A stretch of 58,953 nucleotides of DNA from Lachnospiraceae bacterium (GTDB lineage Bacteria > Bacillota > Clostridia > Lachnospirales > Lachnospiraceae). Numbering within the stretch: the stretch's first letter is position 1; each line of letters starts with the position of its first letter. Below are positions 15,496 through 24,200 of this stretch, one piece after another. The notes beneath the pieces are model-generated. The model ran no database searches. It worked only from the letters and a program-made list of their open reading frames with translations, and had not been told where the DNA came from. A program made the position numbers and the translations under genes. The stretch lies in assembly GCA_021203145.1 (NCBI GenBank), contig JAJQBS010000041.1:1-58953 (forward strand), in the 5' to 3' direction.

Positions 15496-16811
15496 GCTTT
15501 GGAGATCTTCTCTACACGGACATGCAGCCTCTGGCGGAGCGGCTGCGCCCGCGCTCGCTGGACGAGTTTGTGGGGCAGAAGCACCTGCTCGGTCCGGGGA
15601 AGATTTTGCGGAAAATGATTGAGAGTGATCAGGTTTCTTCCATGATTTTCTGGTCGCCGCCCGGCTCCGGCAAGACCTCGCTGGCCCGCATCATCGCCGG
15701 TCATACGAAAGCCGCTTTTATTGATTTTTCCGCGGTGACGAGCGGGATTAAGGAGATCCGTCAGGTGATGCAGCAGGCGGAACAGAACCGCCAGTTCGGA
15801 GAGCGGACGATCGTGTTTGTAGATGAGATTCACCGCTTCAATAAGGCGCAGCAGGACGCGTTTCTGCCCTTTGTGGAAAAAGGCAGCATCATCCTGATCG
15901 GCGCGACGACGGAAAACCCGTCCTTTGAGGTGAATGGGGCTTTGCTGTCGCGCTGCAAGGTCTTTGTGCTTCACGCCTTAAGTACGGAAGAACTGGTCGA
16001 AATTATTTCCCGGGCGCTGCGCGACCCGCGTGGATTTGGCAGTCAGAAGATTGAGATGGAGCCGGATATGCCGGAACTGATCGCGAATTTCGCGAACGGC
16101 GACGCGCGTGCGGCATTGTCCACGCTGGAAATGGTGATTTTAAACGGGGAGATTGACGGCGCTACCGTTCGCATTTCCCGCGAAACGCTTGAGCAGTGTA
16201 TCTCGAAGAAATCCCTGCTTTATGACAAAAAAGGCGAGGAGCATTATAACCTGATTTCTGCCTTACATAAATCTATGCGTAATTCTGACCCTGATGCGGC
16301 CGTTTACTGGCTGACCCGGATGCTGGAGGCCGGGGAGGATCCCCTGTATGTGGCCCGCCGGATTGTCCGCTTTGCGAGTGAGGATGTGGGACTTGCTGAT
16401 CCGCAGGCGCTTCCTCAGGCGGTTGCGGCCTATCAGGCCTGCCATTACCTCGGGATGCCGGAGTGTAATGTACATCTGACCCAGGCAGTGGTCTACCTGT
16501 CGCTCGCACCAAAATCAAATGCTCTCTATGTGGCTTATGGCGAGGCGAGGGAGGATGCCCAACGGCAGCTTGCCGAGCCGGTGCCGCTCGTCATCCGCAA
16601 TGGCGTCACGCAGCTGATGCGGGATGAAAAGTATGGCGAGGGCTACCAGTACGCCCACGATACAAAAGAAAAGCTGACAAGTATGCAGTGCCTGCCGGAC
16701 TCCCTGCTTGGCCGCGAATATTACCGCCCGGCAGGGCAGGGGGCGGAGGCGGATTATAAAGACAGGCTGAAAAAAATCAAAGAGTGGAAAGCAGAAAAAA
16801 CTGGGAAATAA
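15483..16811 (+). CDS. rarA: Replication-associated recombination protein RarA (MgsA)
   Basis: 442 residues, standard for RarA/MgsA/WRNIP1 AAA+ ATPases. Motifs in order: [20 protein letters not shown], Walker [12 protein letters not shown], Walker [21 protein letters not shown], sensor-1 [20 protein letters not shown], and C-terminal tetramerisation segments such as [20 protein letters not shown] and AYGEAREDA. The protein acts at stalled replication forks and single-strand gaps. The gene starts within the tcdA stub, suggesting the deletion upstream changed its transcription or translation context; no strong ribosome site is seen before ATG 15483 apart from GGAGAGGGCAGG about 15 nt away. Sequence appears intact. 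Confidence 0.92.
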   Translation: MEQMSFGDLLYTDMQPLAERLRPRSLDEFVGQKHLLGPGKILRKMIESDQVSSMIFWSPPGSGKTSLARIIAGHTKAAFIDFSAVTSGIKEIRQVMQQAEQNRQFGERTIVFVDEIHRFNKAQQDAFLPFVEKGSIILIGATTENPSFEVNGALLSRCKVFVLHALSTEELVEIISRALRDPRGFGSQKIEMEPDMPELIANFANGDARAALSTLEMVILNGEIDGATVRISRETLEQCISKKSLLYDKKGEEHYNLISALHKSMRNSDPDAAVYWLTRMLEAGEDPLYVARRIVRFASEDVGLADPQALPQAVAAYQACHYLGMPECNVHLTQAVVYLSLAPKSNALYVAYGEAREDAQRQLAEPVPLVIRNGVTQLMRDEKYGEGYQYAHDTKEKLTSMQCLPDSLLGREYYRPAGQGAEADYKDRLKKIKEWKAEKTGK

Positions 16812-16834
16812 TACTCAGAATATGGAGGAAGCTT

Positions 16835-16930
16835 ATGACGCAGCAGAACAGGACATATAAGACATATGATATTATGCACCTGGATCGCCGGGTGGCCCGG
16901 ATAGATTTCTTCGGGCACTGCCGCATTTAG
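16835..16930 (+). pseudogene. Short ORF, probable 5' remnant of an unidentified gene
   Basis: 31 codons with a very good ribosome site (GGAGGAAGCTT before ATG 16835). The product reads MTQQNRTYKTYDIMHLDRRV followed by ARIDFFGHCRI and a stop. The length and the abrupt end suggest the start of a longer gene whose remainder has been deleted. I do not recognise the family with certainty. It lies 23 bp after rarA and 52 bp before the acidic-protein gene, all on +. Confidence 0.4.
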
Positions 16931-16982
16931 ATTGCATCTGCAGGCTGCATATTTTTTTACACAAAATGGAGGAATCTGCCAT

Positions 16983-17657
16983 ATGAAGAAATTTGTAAAA
17001 ATCGTCACGATTAATGATGGAAATCCAGTGGAGGTGCATAATGGAGACTGTCTCTATACGGAAACGTATCCGCGGGCGGAAAAGGTGATCGAAGCGTTTC
17101 TGGCGCATGGATGGACACTGGCGAATATGCTGAAAAACTTCAATCCGTCCGTGCAGAAAGAGGGAGCTTATTCGTTTTACCTTGGCGGCTGGGACCTTGT
17201 CTTCATAAAAGAGACCGAAGATGGAGAAAACGAAGGAGACAGAATATTAAGCGAAGTCCTTTCGCAGATTCTGGAAGGGGAAGATACGGATGATGCCGAA
17301 AATTGGGATGAAGACGAGGAAGATTTTGATGACATCGGATATCTGAATGATGAGGATGAATATGACGATGACGACGAGGAGGAAGATGAAGACGACGAAG
17401 AAGATGAAGAAGATGACGGCGAGTATGAAGAAGAAGACATGAGTACTGAGGTCACTCTTGAAGACGTGATTGCCAGTCATGAGTGTCAGCCTTATGAATA
17501 TGAAGTGGATGAAGAATACGCAGAAAAAAACAGAGTACATCTTATGGAAGTGTATGCTCAGATTCAGCGTGGTGAGAGAACGATAGAATCGCTGGATACT
17601 CTTGAATTAATAGGTATTCATGAGCTGCTGAAAAATGAGCTGAAGAATCAGCAGTAG
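16983..17657 (+). CDS. Highly acidic protein of unknown function
   Basis: 224 residues. The N-terminal about 80 residues form a globular-looking domain (KKFVKIVTINDGNPVEVHNG … HGWTLANMLKNF … FYLGGWDLVFIKE). Residues about 100-155 are almost pure Asp/Glu, with DDDDEEEDEDDEEDEEDD as the core, and the C-terminal about 70 residues are helical (HLMEVYAQIQRGERTIESLD). GGAGG lies before ATG 16983. Long acidic tails are seen in proteins that mimic DNA or bind basic proteins, but no family was recognised and no function is claimed. It is followed by a palindromic repeat and a terminator. Confidence 0.7.
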   Translation: MKKFVKIVTINDGNPVEVHNGDCLYTETYPRAEKVIEAFLAHGWTLANMLKNFNPSVQKEGAYSFYLGGWDLVFIKETEDGENEGDRILSEVLSQILEGEDTDDAENWDEDEEDFDDIGYLNDEDEYDDDDEEEDEDDEEDEEDDGEYEEEDMSTEVTLEDVIASHECQPYEYEVDEEYAEKNRVHLMEVYAQIQRGERTIESLDTLELIGIHELLKNELKNQQ

Positions 17658-17722
17658 AGCTTGCATTCAGCGTTGCGCTGCTGTCAGCTAACGCAGCCGC
17701 CGAAAGACATACAAAAGAGTTA

Positions 17723-17753
17723 TCGTAACTGTGAAGGCGCTGAACAGTCACGA
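17723..17753. repeat. Dispersed hairpin repeat TCGTAACTGT, copy 1
   Basis: TCGTAACTGT (17723-17732), 11-nt loop GAAGGCGCTGA, ACAGTCACGA (17744-17753). The same element occurs at 27665-27697 with a perfect 11-bp stem and the same loop except two bases. I recall similar GTAACTGTTCAG…ACAGTTAC hairpins from other Lachnospiraceae genomes. Confidence 0.65.
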
Positions 17754-17760
17754 ACTATTG

Positions 17761-17811
17761 AAAGAGATCGCGGTATTTTATGCTCCTTGCGGAATGCCTG
17801 GTCTCTTTTTT
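17761..17811 (+). terminator. Terminator after the acidic-protein gene
   Basis: AAAGAGAtC … GGTCTCTTT closes an inner stem GGTATT/GAATGCC and is followed by TTTTTT. Confidence 0.65.
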
Positions 17812-17831
17812 GAACACCCTGGGGAAATGTT

Positions 17832-17963
17832 TTGAAATAATCCTATACTTAAGCAAAAACTATATTAAAATAATGATAATTCTAAGCGAAAATCATGTTG
17901 AAATAATCATACATTTTGGCAATACAGGTATTGAAATAATGATACTTTTGGGCTGAAATATAT
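17832..17963. repeat. Four degenerate 33-bp direct repeats
   Basis: The 10-mer TTGAAATAAT (one copy TTAAAATAAT) recurs at 17832, 17865, 17898 and 17931, exactly 33 bp apart, each followed by a partly conserved NNTA and an A/T-rich tail. The array lies between convergent genes and encodes no long protein. 33 bp is close to three helical turns, so repeated protein-binding sites are possible; it may also be decayed repetitive DNA. Confidence 0.6.
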
Positions 17964-18028
17964 GGAGGCCTGGTAATGTATGGAAGATATAATCAGAAAG
18001 AGTGATGTTTCATTCCAGGGGAAAGACA

Positions 18029-18073
18029 GGAGCCACACACCTCTGAGAAATACGCTCAGAAGTGTGTGGCTCC
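18029..18073 (-). terminator. Hairpin terminating the flavoprotein gene
   Basis: Perfect 12-bp stem GGAGCCACACAC (18029-18040) / GTGTGTGGCTCC (18062-18073) with an inner CTGAG/CTCAG stem, 17 bp beyond the stop codon of the - strand gene. The following T-tract is short (TGTCTTT). Confidence 0.65.
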
Positions 18074-18089
18074 TTCGATCATTACTTCT

Positions 18090-19820
18090 TTACTCCATCG
18101 CGTTTGCCGCCGCGTATTTGCCTGCCAGACGTCCGAAGACAAATGCGTCTGCGGTGCCGGAGCCGTCTATACGGTAGTTTCCGTGGAAGCCTCCGGTCAC
18201 TTCGCCTGCTGCGTAGAGACCTTCAATGGCGTCGCCGTTGGTGTCAACGACCTGGGTGTATTCGTTGATCAGGATGCCGCCCATGAAGTAGTGCGCACCG
18301 ACGCCGAAGTTGTAGCCGTAGAGGGTGCCTTCGAGCTTGTTCAGGTTGGACTCGCGGCCGAACTGACTGTCTGCACCGGCTTCGCAGTCCGCGTTCCACT
18401 GGTCGATGGTCGCCTGCAGGGCTTCCGCGTCAAGACCGAGCTTTTCGGCGAGCTCTTCTACGGTCTCTCCGGATACGATATAGCCGAGTTCCATGAGGCC
18501 TTCCAGCGTCTCGTTCAGATTGTCTTCTGTGAAAATGCAATAGGCCATGCCGTCCGGCTGTTCAAGGATCGCATCTGATACTTCAAAGGCTTCTGCCACG
18601 AAACGCTCTGCGTTCTCATTGACAAAGATGGCGTCCGGATTAAAGCCGCCCGGCATGTTCATCGGTGTGAGCAGACCGTAGCCGACGATTACATGCGGGA
18701 ACAGCTGAATATCCTCAAGGTTCACGGTATTCGCGCCGAGCTCCTGAGCCATCAGCAGGCCGTCGCCGGTGGTCGGAGCGATTTCATCCGTGATCGCGTT
18801 TGCAAGGTCCGGACGTACCTCTGCGAGCAGCTCGCTGTTCTGGCCAAAGCCGCCGGTGCAGAGCACGATCGAAGAGCCGGTGAAGGTTACTTCATTTCCG
18901 TCTGCATCTTCACATACGACACCGACTACTATGCCGTTCTCATCGGTTACAAGCGAGGTGGCCGCTGTATTCAGGTAGAGGGTAATATCAGTCGAATCAA
19001 GCGAATTATTCAGCGCATTGATCAGCGTGGTGCTGGTCTTGCCGTCAGCGGTCGCCATCAGCATAAAGTCACTGTTGCCGCCTTCTGTAGTGAATTCGAC
19101 ACCCAGGGAAGCGAGCCAGTCGATCGTCTCCCCGCTGTTTACGGCAAAGGTGGTAACGAGCTCCTCGATGGCGTCCTCATTGTTCATCTGTGCCTCAATC
19201 AGCTCCTCGACGGTCACGGTAACGCCCAGATCCGTCTGCACCTGGGGCTCTGCCGCATTGATACCCATCGTTGCGCAGAGGGTATTTCCGCCGATATTTG
19301 AGGATTTTTCGATCAAAATGACGGAAGCACCATTCTCATCTGCAGTCTTTGCGGCGGAAAGGCCTGCGCCGCCGGCACCAATCACGATCACGTCTGCTTC
19401 CGTGACCGGATACGCTTCTTCATCCGAATCAGAATCCGCGATTTCGCGGTTCTGCAGGGTCTCCAGGTCTCCGCCGGCCTGCTCTACACAACTGGTCAGA
19501 GCCGCGATGTAAGCGGTACTGGAGAGGGTCGCTCCGGATACCGTGTCAATCGCCAGGGACTGGTTTGCAAGAACCGTCTCCGTCAGGGTCTCCATCGCCG
19601 CCGCGCCGATCGTCGGCGTCTCAGAGCTTTCCACCTGAATATCTGTGATCTCGCTGTCGCTGAAGGTAACGGTCAGGGTCACATCTCCGTTGATACCGGT
19701 CTCCGTCGCCGTGTAAGTGCCGGGGTTGGAGAACACTGCCTCCTCCGCCAGAGCGGACGCCGACAGGACAGATACTGCCAGTGTGGCACCAAGTAACGCT
19801 GCTAAAATTTTTCTTCTCAT
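18090..19820 (-). CDS. Secreted FMN-binding/FAD-dependent fumarate-reductase-like flavoprotein
   Basis: 576 residues. A signal peptide (residues 1-25, cleavage after SALA) is followed by an FMN-binding domain (about 30-115) whose DTVSGATLSS motif (residues 92-101) is the site where ApbE attaches FMN covalently to Thr98. The rest is an FAD_binding_2 reductase: ADVIVIGAGGAGLSAAKTA, IGGNTLCATMGINAA, and C-terminal GGFHGNYRIDGSGT-type motifs. Such extracellular flavoenzymes take electrons from the membrane and reduce fumarate, urocanate or similar unsaturated acids as an anaerobic electron sink; the substrate here is unknown. GAGAGGA precedes ATG 19820. A LysR-type regulator gene is divergent and 133 bp away, so the reductase is probably its target. 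Confidence 0.87.
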   Translation of the reverse strand: MRRKILAALLGATLAVSVLSASALAEEAVFSNPGTYTATETGINGDVTLTVTFSDSEITDIQVESSETPTIGAAAMETLTETVLANQSLAIDTVSGATLSSTAYIAALTSCVEQAGGDLETLQNREIADSDSDEEAYPVTEADVIVIGAGGAGLSAAKTADENGASVILIEKSSNIGGNTLCATMGINAAEPQVQTDLGVTVTVEELIEAQMNNEDAIEELVTTFAVNSGETIDWLASLGVEFTTEGGNSDFMLMATADGKTSTTLINALNNSLDSTDITLYLNTAATSLVTDENGIVVGVVCEDADGNEVTFTGSSIVLCTGGFGQNSELLAEVRPDLANAITDEIAPTTGDGLLMAQELGANTVNLEDIQLFPHVIVGYGLLTPMNMPGGFNPDAIFVNENAERFVAEAFEVSDAILEQPDGMAYCIFTEDNLNETLEGLMELGYIVSGETVEELAEKLGLDAEALQATIDQWNADCEAGADSQFGRESNLNKLEGTLYGYNFGVGAHYFMGGILINEYTQVVDTNGDAIEGLYAAGEVTGGFHGNYRIDGSGTADAFVFGRLAGKYAAANAME

Positions 19821-19953
19821 GCTCTTTTTCCTCTCTTATTTTTGATAACGATAAAGCTTTCAGCTTCGTTTTATTATAGGTAAAGAAACGTTTGAAAAGG
19901 AATGAGAATCATGTTACCATAGCGGGAGAAAAATCGTACCGGAGGACAGATGT

Positions 19954-20994
19954 ATGACGAGCAGACAGCTGCAATTATTTTTGACGATCGCGGATCAGGG
20001 CAGTTTTTCCAAAGCGGAAAAGACAGAATTTATATCCAAACAGGCGCTTCTTCGGCAGGTCAACCAGCTCGAGGACGAGGTGGGGGAGAAGCTGTTCCTT
20101 CGCACGCCCTATGGCATTTCGCTGACGGAGGCGGGGCAGCTGTTTTATGATGGGGCAAAGGAAATTCTGGACCTGGAGGACGAGGTGCTGTCCCGGTGCC
20201 GGAAAAGTGCGTCCACCAGGGAGGAGCTTCGCGTCAGCTATGTCGAGCATCAGGTACTGCTGAATGATGTCACGGAAGCGTTTATGCAGAAATACCCGGA
20301 TATCCGCATCCGCCGTGTGGTACATCCGAATCACAGCGGGGAGTATCGCGTGGAACATGGGATTGCTGATGTCGGAGAGACCTTTTACACGAAATATACC
20401 GCATCCTCTCCGTATGCTTACACAAGACTGGCGGACATGCCGTATCTGGCGGCGATGTCGCACAGTCATACGCTGGCCAGGAAAACGCAGGTCACACTGG
20501 ACGAGCTTGCGGATTACCCGGTTATCATCTACGCGCCAATGGTCGATGCCGGTTATCAGCAGGAACTGCGGAAGATGTTTGCATCGAAGGGAAGAGCCGT
20601 GCGGGACGATACCGAAAAGGGAAGAATCGTGCGGGAGGATGCCGGGAAGGGAAGAACCGTGCGGGAGGATGCCTCAAAGGGAAGAACTTTGCGGGACGAT
20701 GCCGGAAAGACGGAGATGGGCGCGGGCGCAGCACCTTATGCCTCCGGGACTCCATTTTTGGATATCCGATGTGACGTGGATGCACAGGTGCAGGCAGCAT
20801 TTTTCTGCGCCGAGACTGATGCCGTCCTGCTCACGGCGAACTTCTTTGTGCGCACCATACCGGAGCTTCAGGCAATCCCTCTGGCAGAAGACTGGCGCCA
20901 GGAATACGGCATCATATACCAGGCGAATCCATCCCGTACCGTGCGGAAATATATCGATCTGGCGGCTGCACAGTATGCGTCATACAGGCGGTGA
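19954..20994 (+). CDS. LysR-type regulator with an inserted decapeptide repeat
   Basis: 346 residues, about 45 longer than a usual LysR protein. The N-terminal winged HTH is typical (TSRQLQLFLTIADQGSFSKA, LLRQVNQLEDEVGEKLFLRT). The effector domain follows, but residues about 212-251 are four copies of a ten-residue unit of the form KGRtvReDAg (nt 20587-20706), with no counterpart in the family. The domain resumes as PFLDIRCDVDAQVQAAFFCA. The repeat is Lys/Arg/Asp-rich and probably a surface loop. GGAGG precedes ATG 19954. Divergence from the secreted flavoprotein gene suggests it senses the substrate and controls the reductase from the shared 133-bp region. Confidence 0.82.
   Translation: MTSRQLQLFLTIADQGSFSKAEKTEFISKQALLRQVNQLEDEVGEKLFLRTPYGISLTEAGQLFYDGAKEILDLEDEVLSRCRKSASTREELRVSYVEHQVLLNDVTEAFMQKYPDIRIRRVVHPNHSGEYRVEHGIADVGETFYTKYTASSPYAYTRLADMPYLAAMSHSHTLARKTQVTLDELADYPVIIYAPMVDAGYQQELRKMFASKGRAVRDDTEKGRIVREDAGKGRTVREDASKGRTLRDDAGKTEMGAGAAPYASGTPFLDIRCDVDAQVQAAFFCAETDAVLLTANFFVRTIPELQAIPLAEDWRQEYGIIYQANPSRTVRKYIDLAAAQYASYRR
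20587..20706 (+). repeat. In-frame 30-bp minisatellite, four copies
   Basis: Four tandem 30-bp units begin AAGGGAAGA at 20587, 20617, 20647 and 20677. Because 30 is a multiple of three, copy-number change would keep the LysR reading frame. Units differ at several third positions and some codons, so the expansion is not brand new. Confidence 0.85.
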
Positions 20995-21257
20995 GATAGG
21001 AGTGACATATCTATATGTGCGGGAAATGTCTGCGAGGGACAGAGCGTGGGATGTATCCTTTTACAGGTTTTATTTTGCTGCCGTTTATAAAAATTTAGAA
21101 AATCATGATATTACTTCCACATCAGGCAGAAAGTGTGGTAAAATGATTGAAATTTTGATGATAAAGAATGTACGTGAGAAAAAATGACAGGAGTTTGAGT
21201 GGATTTATCCATGCAAGTGAAAAATACAATATACATAAATCAATCAGAGGAAATATA

Positions 21258-24200
21258 ATGGACAAAGAAATTCAAATGGGTAAAGATCAGATCATTACAG
21301 ATGAGTTACGCAGGGGCTTCTGCCTGAATGAGGATCCGGAATCGGAGGAGCTGCTTCGCGTACCGATCCTGTGGCGGCATTTGTTTTCCGCATCTGCAGT
21401 CAAGCAGGCCGCGAGTGAAGCCATGCAGTCAAGAATAAACCTCGAGCATAGCTGGAGCAGACTGCGGGCAGAGTATTATATGGACGCGGCAGAGAAAAAG
21501 GCAGTGGGAATATCGGAAAAAAGACGTCTGCCCTATAACAGCCCTTATTATAGTTATTCGGGGAATCCGTGTTTTTCTGTCTCTGTTGATAAATGGCCGC
21601 CTGATATAAACGCGAAGCTGGAGCCATCGCTTTTTTCCTGCAATTGTCCGGAAGGGAAGAAGGACAGGCTGTGCTGCCACGAGGCTGCTCTTCTATATTA
21701 TATGGAGCAGAAGGGCGGAGGTCTGATCGTTGCGGAGGAGGACAGATATGCCAGCTCAGTACGGATCAAAATGGTCAAGAGGAAAAAGAATGTAGAGGAA
21801 CAGGTGCGTCTGCGCAAGGAATATGGGCTTACTCCGTGTCCTGCGCTGGATTTCTTTCAGGGGCGCAAGGATCCGGACGGCATTGCCGTTTACGATATGA
21901 GGACGGCTCTGCAGGATTATGTGACGGATTCATATTCGATGCATATGGCCGAGGATATTCTGAAAAATCACCCCGACTGGGTTCATTTTGGGGCAAATGA
22001 AATGAAAAGCCGTGACGGCACACGGACACTTCGGGCAGAGCTCCGTGTGCATGACCTGGCATCCGATTATTCATTTACGGCGGGAAGCGCCCGCATGACG
22101 GGAAACCAGCTGTCTCTGGAAGCCAGAGCCGGGTATCTTGACAGGGAGAACCAGACAGTGATTTATTCTGTCAAGGATTCTGACGGAAATAACCGGTCAG
22201 AGATTTATTATGACGAAGACAACGATGAAGATTACGATGAGGATTATGACGAGGATTATGATGAGGATTACGACGAGGACTATGACGAGGAGGAGCAGGA
22301 TAGCTACGAAGAGGCTTCGGATGAGGAGCCGGATGGCCCGAGCCGGGTGGAGAATTATCTGAATATTAATGGCCTGATTCTTTGCAAATTGCTCTGGGAT
22401 GAGGCGGATAAGCTGGCGGCGGAGACTGCCGACCTCACGGATGAGAAGGCGAAAAAGTTTTTCAAGAGTCTGGAAAAAGCGAACCAGGCTACAATCCGGA
22501 AGACGGCACACACCGAAGTCGAGAGGAAGAAAGCCGTAGAGCTCTATCCACGCATTATCATCGAATCCGGGGAGGCAAAGCTCAGCTTTCGGATTCAGAA
22601 GGAAGGCGGAAAAGTCATCGTGATCCGGAATGTCAGGGAGCTGGTCGCGTCCTGTACAGACAGGAAGACGTTGACTTTATCGAAAACGGAAAGCATTGAC
22701 TTTGGAAAATTCGAATTCACAGACCGTTCAGCGGGGCTTTATGATTTCCTGCAGAGAAAGGTTGGCGATGTCTCCGACATCAATTCGCAGATTGCGGCAA
22801 AGAATTATCGCTCCAACTACAGTGTCCGGACGATCAATGTCACATCGAATCTGGATTTTAAGGGCGCGGTTCTGGACAACTTTTACGATGTCTGGGAGGG
22901 GCAGAGTGCGGAATATCAGGACAAGACAAACGGGGTGGCCAGCAAGGAGATTCCGGTGGCGCACAGGGACATTCGTCTTTCCCTGACCTGTGACCGGTTG
23001 GCGGACGCGAAAGGTGTCTTCTCCGGCATTGCGGTACATGGCCTGATTCCGGTGCTGCTTGATGGCAGCGGCTCTCATCACTACATTCTGAATGCGGATG
23101 GGCTCTCCCGGATCACGGAAAAGGAGCAGGGAATCATTCAGCCGTTTGATGCGGTCGCAGACTCCTCTGGATATTTCCGGTTTCAGGTGGGTCTTCCGAA
23201 TCTGCAGGAATTTTACTACCGCGTTGTGCCGGCTTTTTTAGAGAGCCCGTCGGTTGACTTTACTGATAACTGTGAGAAGGAGGCGGAAGGATATCTGCCG
23301 CCCGAACCGCATTTTGAATTCTACCTGGACTGCGAGAAACCGGGTGATTTTGAGATGGCGGGTGATTTGGGGATGCCAGGCGTCTCCGGCGAAGCGGAGA
23401 ACGCAGCGAATTATGCGCAAGCTGCGAAAAAAGGCCGGGGGAAGAGTCAGAAAGCGATTCATATCCTGCAGTGCGTGGGAAAGGTTCGTTACCGGGAGAA
23501 GAGTCTGAGGAATCATGGGGCTGCGGAATACGCAGGGAATATAGAGAACACAGAAAGCACAGAAAACATAAAAAATATAGAGAAAAGAGCAAACTTAGAG
23601 ACCGCAGAAAGCATGGAGACAGTCTATACACTGGGTGTTTCAAAGAAGAAGGATGGCTACCGTGACGTTGAACAGGAAAAGCGGGTCTCTGACGCGGTCG
23701 GCAGGCTGATGCACGCAAATCCCGATGATCATGGGGCTTTTTCGGCGGCCCTGGATGATGAGCAACTCTTTGATTTTTTGCAGTCCGGCATTGCCGTCCT
23801 GGAAAATTATGGCACGGTGCATGGCTCAGATGCGTTCCGCAGGTTTACGGTTGCGCCGGTTCCGAAGGTGAAGGTCGGCGTTTCTGTGGAGAGCGGCATT
23901 CTCGACCTGTCGTTGACATCTTCCGGAATTTCGGAGAAGGAGCTTTTGAAGGTGCTGCAGAGCTACCGCCGGAAGAAGCGGTTTCATAAGCTTTCGTCAG
24001 GGGATTTTCTGGATCTGGCAGAGGATGATCAGCTCTCCCAGATCAGCGACTTTATGCAGGAGCTGGATCTGAACCCCGAGGATGTGATCAAAAAGAGCGC
24101 GAAGGTGCCGCTTTACCGCGCACTTTATATCGATAAGCTCCTGGAGGAGCATGATGAGCTGTACTCGACCAGAGACCGGGTATACCGCGGCCTTATCCGC

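Noticed and set aside
17177..17455. Ser-rich - strand reading opposite the acidic protein
   Set aside because: It is the antisense of the Asp/Glu tract (GAN codons read as Ser), with no ribosome site.
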